Positions 28,066-38,327 of a stretch of DNA of 64,000 nucleotides are shown one piece after another. Source of the stretch: Tessaracoccus palaemonis (GTDB taxonomy: Bacteria; Actinomycetota; Actinomycetes; Propionibacteriales; Propionibacteriaceae). A model generated the notes under the pieces. It had not been told where the DNA came from. It saw only the letters and a program-made list of their open reading frames with translations, and did no database searches. The DNA is taken from contig NZ_CP079216.1 in assembly GCF_019316905.1 (NCBI RefSeq), forward strand, positions 2,480,001 to 2,544,000, read 5' to 3'. Both the position numbers and the translations under genes were made by a program. Positions within the stretch are counted from its first letter, which is position 1. Each line of letters opens with the position of its first letter.

Positions 28066-28563
28066 CTATTGGCTGCGGTCCCGATCGATCTCCAGGAAGC
28101 GCTGATAGATGGGCGACTCCTCTTCGTTGTAGAAGCCCTCGTCGTCTTCCACTCCGTAGATCAGGAGCGCCAGGTCGTGGTCGCCGAGTTGCAACCATTC
28201 GCGGTTGACTTCGCCTGGCGATGGATAGGTCAATGAGGCCAGATCGTAGAGCCGGCCGCCGAGTGCCTCCCAAGCGGCATCCATCCCTTCGACTTCGCCC
28301 CATTCGAGAGTGTGGCGGGCGCCGTCAGGGTCAGTCCAGTCGAATCGCTCCTCGTCATAGTGGGTGAAGTTGCCGTAGCCACAGAAGATGCTGATGGTGG
28401 TGGCGGTCTGACCGGTCTGAGCAACCAACTCCTTAGCTTTCGCCTCGACACGATCCCAGGCAGCGTTGATCTCCTCTTGTCGCTGCGCGAGGCTGATCAG
28501 GATCTCCTCGTCCGAGGGCATGGGGCCGACTGCGGGGACAGAAGCGGGTTGAGGCGTAGTCAC
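28066..28563 (-). CDS. Acidic hypothetical protein
   Basis: A 165-residue, strongly acidic, soluble protein with no membrane segment. After a Pro-rich N-terminus comes a helix (DEEILISLAQRQEEINAAWDRV, in part), then a beta-rich section (TISIFCGYGNF, FDWTDPDGARHTLEW) and LALLIYGVEDD. I do not recognise a family; small acidic proteins beside accessory genes are sometimes immunity or anti-restriction factors, but nothing here shows that. The GTG at 28563 has CACAAT 6 nt upstream, supporting this start; an ATG at codon 15 is the alternative. Confidence 0.65.
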   Translation of the reverse strand: MTTPQPASVPAVGPMPSDEEILISLAQRQEEINAAWDRVEAKAKELVAQTGQTATTISIFCGYGNFTHYDEERFDWTDPDGARHTLEWGEVEGMDAAWEALGGRLYDLASLTYPSPGEVNREWLQLGDHDLALLIYGVEDDEGFYNEEESPIYQRFLEIDRDRSQ

Positions 28564-28746
28564 GCGACCATTGTGGCGCTCTCAGACCCCCTCCGCCCGA
28601 CCGCACGCAACACTGGCACCTATGTGCCCGTCAGGCTCTGAGTGCTACTCATCCTGGCGCGCAGACCCCTCAATCCTGCGTCCCTGCGCGCTCATGGGGA
28701 TCGGGTCCGGCGGCCGACAGCGGAGCCTTTGTTCTCAGCGCCGGGG

Positions 28747-28902
28747 CTAGATGCCGTGGGGGGCCTCGTGGTGTGTGGCTTCGAGGGCGGTGACGGTCAG
28801 TTGTGGATCGTTGGGATGTCCGTTGATCTAGGCGGTGCCGCCTGCTTGGCCGGTGTAGCGGACTGCCTGGGCCCAGCGTCGATGCACTCTGCGCTCGGGC
28901 AT
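28747..28902 (-). pseudogene. Possible remnant of a small gene
   Basis: From the ATG at 28902 a frame runs 24 codons (MPERRVHRRWAQAVRYTGQA...) to a TAG at 28830-28828 and then continues open for 26 codons (NDPQLTVTALEATHHE...) to a second TAG at 28749-28747. The texture looks protein-like, so it may be a decayed gene, but this is weak evidence. The remainder of 28564-29001 shows no gene. Confidence 0.25.
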
Positions 28903-28976
28903 TCCTGACACATGCACTACACATCGTCGGCCACGGCTTCTGCACACAGGGGCGGGCTGGCCCCACAGACTCGTGC

Positions 28977-28994
28977 ATACCTCCTAGGTATACT
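28977..28994 (+). promoter_or_regulatory. Toxin-antitoxin promoter and operator
   Basis: ATACCT-CCT-AGGTAT (28977-28991) is a perfect palindrome overlapping a TATACT -10 box (28989-28994). The antitoxin ATG is 7 nt downstream. Autorepression by the antitoxin or complex, usual for type II modules, is inferred. Confidence 0.6.
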
Positions 28995-29001
28995 CAGGAA
29001 T

Positions 29002-29262
29002 ATGAGCAGAACGACGATCGCAGTCACCAAGCCCCTGCGCGAGCGCATCTCGACACGCGCGCGAGCCGAGCACGTGACCGTCGAACAGTTCCTCAATCGG
29101 CTGCTCGACCAGGAGGAGGACCGCCGATTCTGGGCCTCGTTCGAGGATCTCACCCCGGAGAAGTACCGTGCCGCGCTCGTGGAGGACGGCGACGACTGGG
29201 TCCTGGACGCCGACTACTCGCCCGAGGAACGAAAGACCCTCGAGGACGAGGCCGATCGATGA
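29002..29262 (+). CDS. Antitoxin of a MazEF-type module (ribbon-helix-helix-like)
   Basis: An 86-residue acidic protein with a short N-terminal strand (SRTTIAVTKPLRERI) and helix pair (VEQFLNRLLDQEE) like ribbon-helix-helix DNA-binding antitoxins; the acidic C-terminal tail would wrap and block the toxin. The ATG at 29002 is chosen because of the -10 box 7 nt upstream; the frame extends further upstream without conserved features. Its stop overlaps the toxin start (ATGA at 29259-29262). Confidence 0.8.
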   Translation: MSRTTIAVTKPLRERISTRARAEHVTVEQFLNRLLDQEEDRRFWASFEDLTPEKYRAALVEDGDDWVLDADYSPEERKTLEDEADR

Positions 29263-29585
29263 TCCCAGATCGCGGGAACGTCGTCTGGGCCTCCCTCGAG
29301 CCCACCAGCGGCCATGAGCAGCGGTGCCACCGGCCTCATCTCGTACTGTCCGACCGTCGCGTCAACGAACTCTTGGGCATGGTGGTTGCCGTGCCCATGA
29401 CCACCAAGAGGCGCCCCTGGGCATGGCGAGTGGAGCTAGGCCCTGACTCCTTCGCCATGGCCGAGCAGCCCCGCTCCTTCAGCCTCGAGCGCATCACCCG
29501 GATCGACCCCACCGATTACGACACGTCGGAGGTTGCCCGCGCTCTGTTCCGCATCATCGGCGTCCCGATCGACCCTTCAACCTAG
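29259..29585 (+). CDS. MazF/PemK-family endoribonuclease toxin
   Basis: A 108-residue protein with the MazF fold: RGNVVWASLEPTSGHEQRCHRPHLVLSD is the family N-terminus (first strands and the Arg-containing loop) and VVAVPMTTKRRPW the next core segment. It would cleave mRNA at short motifs when freed from its antitoxin. The overlap with the antitoxin gene is typical. The gene ends 20 bp from the convergent GH3 gene and no terminator hairpin is seen between them. Confidence 0.88.
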   Translation: MIPDRGNVVWASLEPTSGHEQRCHRPHLVLSDRRVNELLGMVVAVPMTTKRRPWAWRVELGPDSFAMAEQPRSFSLERITRIDPTDYDTSEVARALFRIIGVPIDPST

Positions 29586-29605
29586 CCTCCGATCGCCCCT
29601 TCCGT

Positions 29606-31933
29606 CTAGCCCCCGAGCACCTCCACGGCCACGGGCGTCGTCAGCACGCGGCCCTCGCCGACCACCCGACGCTGCCCGGTGATCTCGACGCTGACGGGCT
29701 CGCCCCGGTCCTCGCTGGAGCGCCCGATCGAGAGCCGGATCTCGCCCGGCTCCACGATGCGGCGCCGGTCGACGCCCGTGAAGGACGTGCGGTCCGCGTG
29801 CACGCTGAACGTCACGCGGCGCGCCTCGCCGGCCGGCACGTCGACCTTGGCGAAGCCGACGAGCTGCTTGAGCGGGCGGACGACCTCGGCCCACGGGTCC
29901 TCCAGGTACAGCTGCACGACGTCCGAGCCGTCCCGCTCCCCGGTGTTGGTGACCGTGACGGACACATCGACGGCTCCTTCGACGTCCATCGAATCAACCG
30001 AGGCGACGAGGTCGCCGTGCTCGAACGACGTGTACGACAGGCCGTGACCGAAGGGGTACAGCGGCCGCGGGTCGAGGTTGGAGATGCCGTCGCTGACCCA
30101 GCCGAGCAGCGGGTTCAGGTAGGTGCCCGGCTGCCCGCCGCGCAGCGCGGGGAACGCGATGGGCAGGCGGCCCGACGGGTTGGTCTCGCCCGTCAGCACC
30201 GCCGTGATCGCGGCGGCGCCCTCGACGCCCGGCATGAAGGCCGAGACGATGGCCGCGGTGCGGTCGGCGTACTCGCCGAGCGCGTAGGGACGGCCGGTGA
30301 CCAGCAGCAGCACGACCGGGGTGCCAGTGGCCAGCACCCGCTCGACGAGCTCACCCTGACGACCGGGGAGGCGGAGGTCCTCGACGTCGCAGCCCTCGCC
30401 CGAGGTACCGATGCCGAACAGGCCTGCGATGTCGCCGACCGTCACGATCGCCAGGTCGGCCGAGGCAGCCAGCGCGACCGCCTCGTCGAGCTGAGCATCG
30501 GTGCCGTCGGTGAAGCCGCAGCCGGGCGCGAAGGACACCTCGCCGCCGAGCGCCGCGGGCAGCGTCTCGACCAGGCTCGCGATGTCCAGCCCGGTCTGGC
30601 GGCCGGGCAGCTTCGACATGACGTGGTTGGGGAACGAGTAGCAGCCCATGAACGAGCGCACGTCCTCCCAGACCGGGCCGACGACCGCGACCTTCCGGTC
30701 GCCGGGCGCCAGCGGCAGCACGCCGTCGTTCTTCAGCAGCACGATGGACTCGTCGGCCATCCTGCGGGCGATGCCCCGGTTGCCGGCGGAGTCGAGATCG
30801 CGGTCGGGCGCGTCGCCGCCGGCGGGCCGCCAGTCGGCGTCGAGCAGGCCGAGCTCGGCCTTCTGGGTCAGCGCCCGCAGCGCGGCGCGGTCGATGAGCT
30901 CCTCGGTGACGAGGCCGCGCTCGACGGCCTCCACCAGGTCGCCGTACGGGCCGGTCTCCGGCAGCTCGATGTCCATGCCGGCCCGCAGGGCCAGCGCGGC
31001 GGCCGTCGCGCCGTCGGGGGCGATCAGATGTGTGTGGGTGAGGAACGGGATGGCCCAGTAGTCGCTGACGACGGTGCCCTCGAAGCCCCAGCGGTCGCGC
31101 AGCACCTCCGTCAGCAGCCACGGGTCGGCGACCGACGGCACGCCGTCGATGTCGCAGTAGGAGTTCATCACCGACTTCACTCCCCCGGCCCGCACCGCCA
31201 TCTCGAAGGGCGGCAGCATGACGTCCTCGAGCTCGCGGCGACCCATGGAGATGGGCGCGTGGTTGCGGCCGGCCCTGGACGCGGGGTAACCGACGAAGTG
31301 CTTGAGCGTGGCGTGCACGCCGGCACCCTGCAGGCCGCGCACGTAGGCGGTGCCGAGGCTTCCGACGAGGTACGGGTCCTCGCCGCAGGTCTCCTCGACG
31401 CGGCCCCAACGGTAGTCGCGGACGACGTCGAGCAGCGGGGAGAGTCCCTGCTGGACGCCGAGGGCGGCGAGGTCGGCGCCGATGGCGGCGGCCATCTCCT
31501 CGATCAGCTCGGGCCGCCAGGTGGCGCCCCAGGCGATCGCGGCGGGGTACACGGTCGCGCCGAGCGTCGTGATGCCGGTGAGGCATTCCTCGTGCGCGAT
31601 CGGCGGGATGCCGAGCCGCGACGACTCCTGCACCTCGCCCACGCGGCGCGCCAACTCCGCGCGCCCCTCGGCGACGGTCACGGGGCCGGTGCCGAAGATG
31701 CGCGTCAGGTGGCCGAGCCCGTCGCGCGTGGTCTCCTCCCAGGAGACGGTGGCCATCGCCGACTCCATCGGCGCCACGTCGTGGTGCTCGACGTCCTCGG
31801 CGGCGGGCTCGTCGGCGCGGGGGCGGTTCCAGAAGGAGCCGAGCTGGCCGACCTTCTCGGCCAGCGTCAGCTCGCTCAGCAGGGCTGCGGCGCGCTCGGC
31901 CGGGGCCAGCGCGGTGTTGTTCCAGGGATGCAT
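29606..31933 (-). CDS. Glycoside hydrolase family 3 (beta-glucosidase/xylosidase type)
   Basis: A 775-residue three-domain GH3 enzyme without signal peptide, hence cytoplasmic. The N-terminal TIM barrel has KHFVGYPASRAGRNHAP and the nucleophile Asp in GTVVSDYWAI; the alpha/beta sandwich has VVLLLVTGRPYAL; the C-terminal fibronectin-III-like domain ends the protein (DVVQLYLEDPWAEVVRP). AAGGAA precedes the ATG at 31933. It follows two permeases and a binding protein on the same strand, so it most likely hydrolyses the imported sugar. Beta-glucosidase and beta-xylosidase activities cannot be separated from sequence alone. Confidence 0.9.
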   Translation of the reverse strand: MHPWNNTALAPAERAAALLSELTLAEKVGQLGSFWNRPRADEPAAEDVEHHDVAPMESAMATVSWEETTRDGLGHLTRIFGTGPVTVAEGRAELARRVGEVQESSRLGIPPIAHEECLTGITTLGATVYPAAIAWGATWRPELIEEMAAAIGADLAALGVQQGLSPLLDVVRDYRWGRVEETCGEDPYLVGSLGTAYVRGLQGAGVHATLKHFVGYPASRAGRNHAPISMGRRELEDVMLPPFEMAVRAGGVKSVMNSYCDIDGVPSVADPWLLTEVLRDRWGFEGTVVSDYWAIPFLTHTHLIAPDGATAAALALRAGMDIELPETGPYGDLVEAVERGLVTEELIDRAALRALTQKAELGLLDADWRPAGGDAPDRDLDSAGNRGIARRMADESIVLLKNDGVLPLAPGDRKVAVVGPVWEDVRSFMGCYSFPNHVMSKLPGRQTGLDIASLVETLPAALGGEVSFAPGCGFTDGTDAQLDEAVALAASADLAIVTVGDIAGLFGIGTSGEGCDVEDLRLPGRQGELVERVLATGTPVVLLLVTGRPYALGEYADRTAAIVSAFMPGVEGAAAITAVLTGETNPSGRLPIAFPALRGGQPGTYLNPLLGWVSDGISNLDPRPLYPFGHGLSYTSFEHGDLVASVDSMDVEGAVDVSVTVTNTGERDGSDVVQLYLEDPWAEVVRPLKQLVGFAKVDVPAGEARRVTFSVHADRTSFTGVDRRRIVEPGEIRLSIGRSSEDRGEPVSVEITGQRRVVGEGRVLTTPVAVEVLGG

Positions 31934-31958
31934 CGGGATTCCTTGGGAAGCGGGCCGG

Positions 31959-32834
31959 TCAGCCCTTGACGGCGCCCGACAGTCCGCCGACGATGCGGCG
32001 CTGCATGGCGAGGAAGAAGATCATGGCGGGGACCATCGACAGGCTGGTGAAGGCGAAGACGCCGGCCGTGTCGGAGGAGTACTGCGTCGAGTAGTCCGCG
32101 ACGCCCAGCGGCAGCGTGCGCATGTCGCCCTGGAGCAGCAGCAGAGGCAGCAGATACGCGTTCCACGAATTGACGAACGCGAGCACGCCGACGGTGACGA
32201 GGCCCGGGCCGGACAGCGGCAGCATCATCCGCCAGAAGACCGTGATGCGGCCCGCGCCGTCGATGGACGCGGCCTCCTCGATCTCGGCGGGGATCTGCTG
32301 CAGGAACGGGCGCAGGATGACGATGGTCATCGGCAGCGCGAACGCCGCCTGGGGCAGCGCGACGCCGAACCACGTGTTGCTCATCCCCAGGTCCCTGGAG
32401 ATGATGATGAACAGCGGGATGACGGCGACGGTCGCGGGGAACAGCAGGCCGAGCACGAAGACCATGTAGAGGGCCTCGCGGCCGCGGAAGCGGTAGCGCG
32501 ACAGCGGGTAGGCCGCCATCAGCCCGCAGATCACCACGAGCGCGGTGGTCAGCAGCGCGATGGCCAGCGAGTTGAGGCCGTACGTCCAGAACCGGCCGTC
32601 GGCGAGCACGCGGGCGTAGTTGTCCCAGACCCACGGGTCGGGCATGCCGGCCGGGTCGGCGGCGAGCTGGGCATTGGTGCGGAAGCCGCCGAGGATCGCG
32701 TACAGCACGGGGCCGAGCGAGAACCCTGCGACGATCAGGATGACGAGCCAGACGAGCGGGTTGAAGCGCTTCCGGCGGGACGCCGTCCTCGCCGGCGCGG
32801 CGTGGGCGGGGGCGGTGAGCGTGGCAGTGGTCAT
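31959..32834 (-). CDS. Sugar ABC transporter permease (MalG-like)
   Basis: A 291-residue CUT1-family permease with six predicted membrane helices. The EAA loop is EIEEAASIDGAGRITVFWR. The start ATG at 32834 overlaps the stop of the preceding permease gene (TGATG), so they are co-translated. Its C-terminus RRIVGGLSGAVKG is typical of MalG/AraQ proteins. It pairs with the upstream permease in the glucoside-type importer; no dedicated ATPase gene lies in the operon, so a shared MsiK-type ATPase encoded elsewhere is likely. Confidence 0.92.
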   Translation of the reverse strand: MTTATLTAPAHAAPARTASRRKRFNPLVWLVILIVAGFSLGPVLYAILGGFRTNAQLAADPAGMPDPWVWDNYARVLADGRFWTYGLNSLAIALLTTALVVICGLMAAYPLSRYRFRGREALYMVFVLGLLFPATVAVIPLFIIISRDLGMSNTWFGVALPQAAFALPMTIVILRPFLQQIPAEIEEAASIDGAGRITVFWRMMLPLSGPGLVTVGVLAFVNSWNAYLLPLLLLQGDMRTLPLGVADYSTQYSSDTAGVFAFTSLSMVPAMIFFLAMQRRIVGGLSGAVKG

Positions 32835-33835
32835 CAGCGGGCCGCCTTGTCGGCGTAGTCGGGGTTGTCGCGTCGCAGGATGAAGCGCTGGTAGACCAGT
32901 GCGAGGGCGAGCGCGACGACGAACAGGATCACGGAGGCGGCGCCGGCGATGCCGTAGTTGGAGCGCCGGGTGCCCTCGTTGATGAGGAAGGTGGCCATGG
33001 TCATGGTCGAGTTGGCGGGGCCGCCCTTGGTGAGGATCCAGACCATGTCGAACAGCTGCAGCGAGCCGACCATGGACAGGAAGCCCCAGGTGCGCAGCGT
33101 GGGGCCGAGCAGTGGCAGCGTCACGTAGCGCTGCGTCTGCCACCAGGTGGCGCCGTCGATCTGCGCCGCCTCGTCGAGCTCGGCGGGCACTCCCTGCAGG
33201 CCGGCGAGGAACAGGATGATCGCCAGACCGAGGTACTTCCAGGTCAGGACGACCATGACGGTCCACATGGCGTACTTCGGGTCTCCGAGGAAGCCCTGTT
33301 CGGGACCCTGGATGCCGACCATGCCCAGGATGGAGTCGATCACGCCGTACTGGGGCTGCAGGAGCTGGAACCACACGACGCCGGCGATGACCTCGGCGAG
33401 CACGTAGGGGACGAAGACGATCATCCGGAGGATGCCCTGGAACCGCATCTTGCGGTTGAGCAGCAGAGCGACGGCGATGCCGACGGGCAGCTGGATCACG
33501 ATGGACATCACGACGACGAACAGGTTGTTCAGCAGCGCGCCGACGAAGACGTCGTTGGTCAGGACCGACACGTAGTTCTTGAGGCCGACGAAGTCGACCA
33601 GCGGGCCGAAGCCCTTCCAGCGGAAGAACGAGAATTCGACGGCCCGGATCATGGGCCACACGATGAACATGAAGAACAGCACGAGGGCGGGGGCGGTGAA
33701 GCCGATCACCTCGAGTGCCATCCGCCAGTCGCGGGGTCGCCGGGTCCGGGCCGGGGAGGCCGGGCGCTGCTCAGAGCGCCCGGCCGCCGCGACGCCCGCA
33801 CCAGTCGACTCGACAGTGGTGGGGGACGTCATCAT
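32834..33835 (-). CDS. Sugar ABC transporter permease (MalF-like)
   Basis: A 333-residue CUT1 permease with a hydrophilic N-terminus of about 38 residues and six membrane helices. The EAA loop is ELDEAAQIDGATWWQTQRY. Three consecutive start candidates (GTG 33838, ATG 33835, ATG 33832) exist; the ATG at 33835 overlaps the binding-protein stop (TGATG) and is preferred. It forms the membrane channel with the following permease. Confidence 0.92.
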   Translation of the reverse strand: MMTSPTTVESTGAGVAAAGRSEQRPASPARTRRPRDWRMALEVIGFTAPALVLFFMFIVWPMIRAVEFSFFRWKGFGPLVDFVGLKNYVSVLTNDVFVGALLNNLFVVVMSIVIQLPVGIAVALLLNRKMRFQGILRMIVFVPYVLAEVIAGVVWFQLLQPQYGVIDSILGMVGIQGPEQGFLGDPKYAMWTVMVVLTWKYLGLAIILFLAGLQGVPAELDEAAQIDGATWWQTQRYVTLPLLGPTLRTWGFLSMVGSLQLFDMVWILTKGGPANSTMTMATFLINEGTRRSNYGIAGAASVILFVVALALALVYQRFILRRDNPDYADKAAR

Positions 33836-35124
33836 CACTTCTCCGCGTCAGCCGCCTGCTGGGTGGCGTCCACGATGTCCTGCGGGGAGGCCTGGCCGGC
33901 GAACATCAGCGCGATCGCGTCGTTCATCGCGCCGCCGACCGACGTGCCGAACGCCGTGTCGAAGTAGAGCTGGACGCGGGCCGCGTTGTCGCGGACCTCG
34001 AGGAGGTCGGCAAGCGCCGGGTCGGTGACGTACTGCGAGGCGCTGGGGTTGGTCGGCAGGCCCATGTCATTCTCGGCGAACGTCTTCTGCACCTCGTCGG
34101 AGAGGAGGTACTTGATCAGCTCGGTCGCCTCGTCGGGGGCGTCCGCCGGGGAGGCCCAGGCGTCGCCGCCGCCGAGCGCGGAGGTCGGGTCGCCGGCCTG
34201 GCCGTCGAACGAGGGGAACGCGAACCAGCCGGTGGCGTCGCCCAGGCCCTTGCCGTCCTCGGTCAGGCCCTGCATCACGCCGGGCTCCCAGTGACCGGCG
34301 AGCTCCATGGCGACCTTGCCTGTCGCCAGCAGGCCGGAGGCCGAGGTCGGGCCGGTCTGCGCCGGGGTGTTGAGGAAGCCCGCGTTGAACGGCTCGGCCG
34401 CGACGAGCTTCTCGAGCTGCTCGCCCGCGGTGACGAAGCACTGGTCGGAGAAGTCGAGGGTCTTGACGGCGTCGTCGAGGACGGCGGAGTCACAGGCGCG
34501 CAGCGCGAAGTAGTACCAGTAGTGGGCGGCGGGCCACTTGTCGCCGGCGCCGACCGAGATCGGGGCGATGCCCGCGGCCTTGAGCTTGTCGATCGCGTCG
34601 TACATCTCGTCCCACGTCTTCGGGGCCTCGGTGATGCCGGCCTCGGCGAACATGTCGGTGTTGTACCAGAAGCCGACGACGCCCATCGAGAACGGCAGGG
34701 CGTAGGTCTGGCCGTCGACCTGCCAGCCGGAGACGTTGCCGCCCAGCTTGGCGATCTCGTCGGAGGCGGACTCGGTGATGTCCTTCACCAGGCCCGCGTC
34801 GACCTTGTCGGCCAGCTCGCCACCACCGCGCTCCATGTAGACGTCGGGAGCGTCGCCCGACTGCCACGCGGCCTCGAGGCGCGTGAGCATGTCCTCGTGC
34901 GCCATCGCCGTGACCTCGACGGTGACGCCGGGGTGCGCCGCCTCGAAGTCCTTCGCGACCTGGTCGTAGACGCTCTTGCCCGGCTCGTTGTTGGAGTTGT
35001 GCCACCACGTGAGGGTGACGTCGCCCGAGGCACCGTCGGTGGTGCTCGTGTCTGAGGCCGAGCCGCCGCACGCCGACAGGGCGATCGCGGCAGCCGCACA
35101 CAGGCCAAGGATCTGCTTCTTCAT
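33835..35124 (-). CDS. Sugar ABC transporter substrate-binding lipoprotein
   Basis: A 429-residue CUT1 family solute-binding protein. The signal peptide MKKQILGLCAAAAIALSAC ends in a lipobox, so Cys19 is the lipid attachment site. TWWHNSNNEPGKSVYDQ, VGFWYNTDMFAEAGI and WDEMYDAIDKLK are typical of family 1 binding proteins. GGAGG is 6 nt upstream of the ATG at 35124. First gene of the operon; its promoter carries a perfect LacI-type operator. The frame is open upstream but only across the promoter. Confidence 0.92.
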   Translation of the reverse strand: MKKQILGLCAAAAIALSACGGSASDTSTTDGASGDVTLTWWHNSNNEPGKSVYDQVAKDFEAAHPGVTVEVTAMAHEDMLTRLEAAWQSGDAPDVYMERGGGELADKVDAGLVKDITESASDEIAKLGGNVSGWQVDGQTYALPFSMGVVGFWYNTDMFAEAGITEAPKTWDEMYDAIDKLKAAGIAPISVGAGDKWPAAHYWYYFALRACDSAVLDDAVKTLDFSDQCFVTAGEQLEKLVAAEPFNAGFLNTPAQTGPTSASGLLATGKVAMELAGHWEPGVMQGLTEDGKGLGDATGWFAFPSFDGQAGDPTSALGGGDAWASPADAPDEATELIKYLLSDEVQKTFAENDMGLPTNPSASQYVTDPALADLLEVRDNAARVQLYFDTAFGTSVGGAMNDAIALMFAGQASPQDIVDATQQAADAEK

Positions 35125-35151
35125 TGAAACCTCCAGTTGGTGTTCGCGAAA

Positions 35152-35205
35152 CGTTTCGCGAAACGCTAATACTTTGTATCGTAGTAAAACCATATAGCAA
35201 GTCAA
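35152..35205 (-). promoter_or_regulatory. Promoter and LacI operator of the sugar ABC/GH3 operon
   Basis: On the minus strand TTGACT (35205-35200), a 16-nt spacer and TACGAT (35183-35178) form a credible promoter. Downstream of the -10 is a perfect 14-bp palindrome CGTTTCGCGAAACG (35152-35165), a typical LacI-family site placed to block transcription. Confidence 0.75.
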
Positions 35206-35243
35206 GCCCCGGGGCCACGACGACGAGGGTTGTTACCACTCCG

Positions 35244-35273
35244 TTGCCGACGCCGAAACGGTTTCGGTATGCT
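35244..35273 (+). promoter_or_regulatory. Autoregulated leaderless promoter of the first lacI gene
   Basis: TTGCCG (35244-35249), an 18-nt spacer and TATGCT (35268-35273) form a promoter. Between them lies CCGAAAC-G-GTTTCGG (35253-35267), a perfect palindrome with the same GAAACNGTTTC core type as the operator of the divergent operon. The GTG start is 6 nt after the -10. Confidence 0.7.
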
Positions 35274-35279
35274 GGCCCC

Positions 35280-36305
35280 GTGCCGAACCCTTCCACGCCC
35301 CGCCTCGAGGCGGTGGCCGCGCTCGCGGGAGTCTCGCGAGCCACAGCCTCCAAGGCCCTCAACGGCCGCAGCGACGTCTCTCCCGAGACGCGCACCCGCG
35401 TGCTGGCCGCCGCCGAGGAGGTCGGCTACCGCGGGGGCGCCACTCCCGTCGACACACCGCTCATCGCGCTGGTCGCCGACAATCTCGAGACGACCTACAC
35501 GCTCGACATCCTCAGAGGCGCGACCACGACGTCGATGGAGTTGGGCGTCGGACTCGTGACCCACTACTCCGAGGGCCCGCATCCCGGCACCGCCCCCCTC
35601 AGCGACGCGTGGTTCGAACTCGTGAAGGCCAGCCGCTGGCTCGGCGTCATCGTCGTGACGACCCGTCTGTCGCCCCACCAGCTCCAGCTGATCGAGAAAC
35701 TGGGACTGAAACTTGTCGCGATCGACCCGGCCAACGCACTGCCCGCCAGCACCGCCTCGATCGGCGCCACGAACTGGAACGGCGGCGTCGAGGCCACCAG
35801 CCACCTCATCTCGCTCGGCCACCAGCGGATCGCCTTCGTCAACGGCACCACGGGATCCGTGCCGTCGTCCGAGCGTCTCCAGGGCTACCTGTCGGCGCTG
35901 TCGATGCACGACCTCCCGCACGACCCGACGCTGGTCGTCGGCGACTACTTCAGCCACGAGGCGGGCGTCGCCGCCGGACTGAAGCTGCTCGGCCTGCCGG
36001 CCCACCGTCGGCCGACGGCGATCTTCGCGGCGAGCGACATCATCGCCATGGGCGTCTACCAAGCGGCCCGTCAGCTCGGCCTGCGGATCCCCGATGATCT
36101 GAGCATCGTCGGCTTCGACGACACCCATCTCGCCACGCTCGTCAGCCCACCCCTGACCACCGTCCACCAGCCGCTGGCGGCCATGGGCTCGGCCGCCGTC
36201 CGCTCGCTCGTGGACATCGCCCACGGCCGCCCCGTCACCGGCGGCCCCATCCGGCTCGCGACCCGCCTCATGGTCAGGGACTCCACGGCCGCCCCGCGTG
36301 GATGA
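35280..36305 (+). CDS. LacI-family repressor of the sugar ABC/GH3 operon
   Basis: A 341-residue regulator. The N-terminal helix-turn-helix is RLEAVAALAGVSRATASKALNG with the hinge following by residue 60. The periplasmic-binding-protein-like domain includes GFDDTHLATLVSPPLTTV, characteristic of the family. Divergent from the binding-protein gene and with matching palindromes in both promoters, it almost certainly controls the operon at 29606-35124 and itself. The GTG at 35280 is chosen from the -10 box 6 nt upstream, implying a leaderless mRNA. Confidence 0.9.
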   Translation: MPNPSTPRLEAVAALAGVSRATASKALNGRSDVSPETRTRVLAAAEEVGYRGGATPVDTPLIALVADNLETTYTLDILRGATTTSMELGVGLVTHYSEGPHPGTAPLSDAWFELVKASRWLGVIVVTTRLSPHQLQLIEKLGLKLVAIDPANALPASTASIGATNWNGGVEATSHLISLGHQRIAFVNGTTGSVPSSERLQGYLSALSMHDLPHDPTLVVGDYFSHEAGVAAGLKLLGLPAHRRPTAIFAASDIIAMGVYQAARQLGLRIPDDLSIVGFDDTHLATLVSPPLTTVHQPLAAMGSAAVRSLVDIAHGRPVTGGPIRLATRLMVRDSTAAPRG

Positions 36306-36337
36306 GCCCGGCCGTTAGGGCATCCGCTCTCGCGGGC

Positions 36338-36366
36338 TTACACTTTCCGATGGCCCATTTTCTACA
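36338..36366 (+). promoter_or_regulatory. Possible typA promoter
   Basis: TTACAC (36338-36343), 17 nt, then TCTACA (36361-36366). This would give a short leader with GGGAG (36370-36374) as ribosome site. Confidence 0.35.
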
Positions 36367-36383
36367 TCGGGAGTCCACCACCC

Positions 36384-38246
<1,863 letters not shown>

Positions 38247-38271
38247 CCCTGCGGGGTTCAGCCCCAACTAC

Positions 38272-38308
38272 CACGCGCGGCGACAAGTATGTCTTGTCGC
38301 CGCGCGTG
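38272..38308 (+). terminator. 16-bp hairpin terminator after typA
   Basis: CACGCGCGGCGACAAG (38272-38287) pairs exactly with 38293-38308 around TATGT, 25 bp after the typA stop. Confidence 0.85.
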
Positions 38309-38319
38309 TTACATGTAAC
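38308..38319 (+). promoter_or_regulatory. 12-bp palindrome before the second mazEF-type pair
   Basis: GTTACATGTAAC is a perfect palindrome ending 8 nt before the antitoxin ATG. It abuts the typA terminator. Likely operator for the antitoxin; AACGAT (38317-38322) may be part of the -10. Confidence 0.5.
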
Positions 38320-38327
38320 GATAGATC

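Noticed and set aside
28570-28980. Insertion-sequence remnant in the gene-free stretch
   Set aside because: No terminal inverted repeats, target duplication or transposase motif could be seen.
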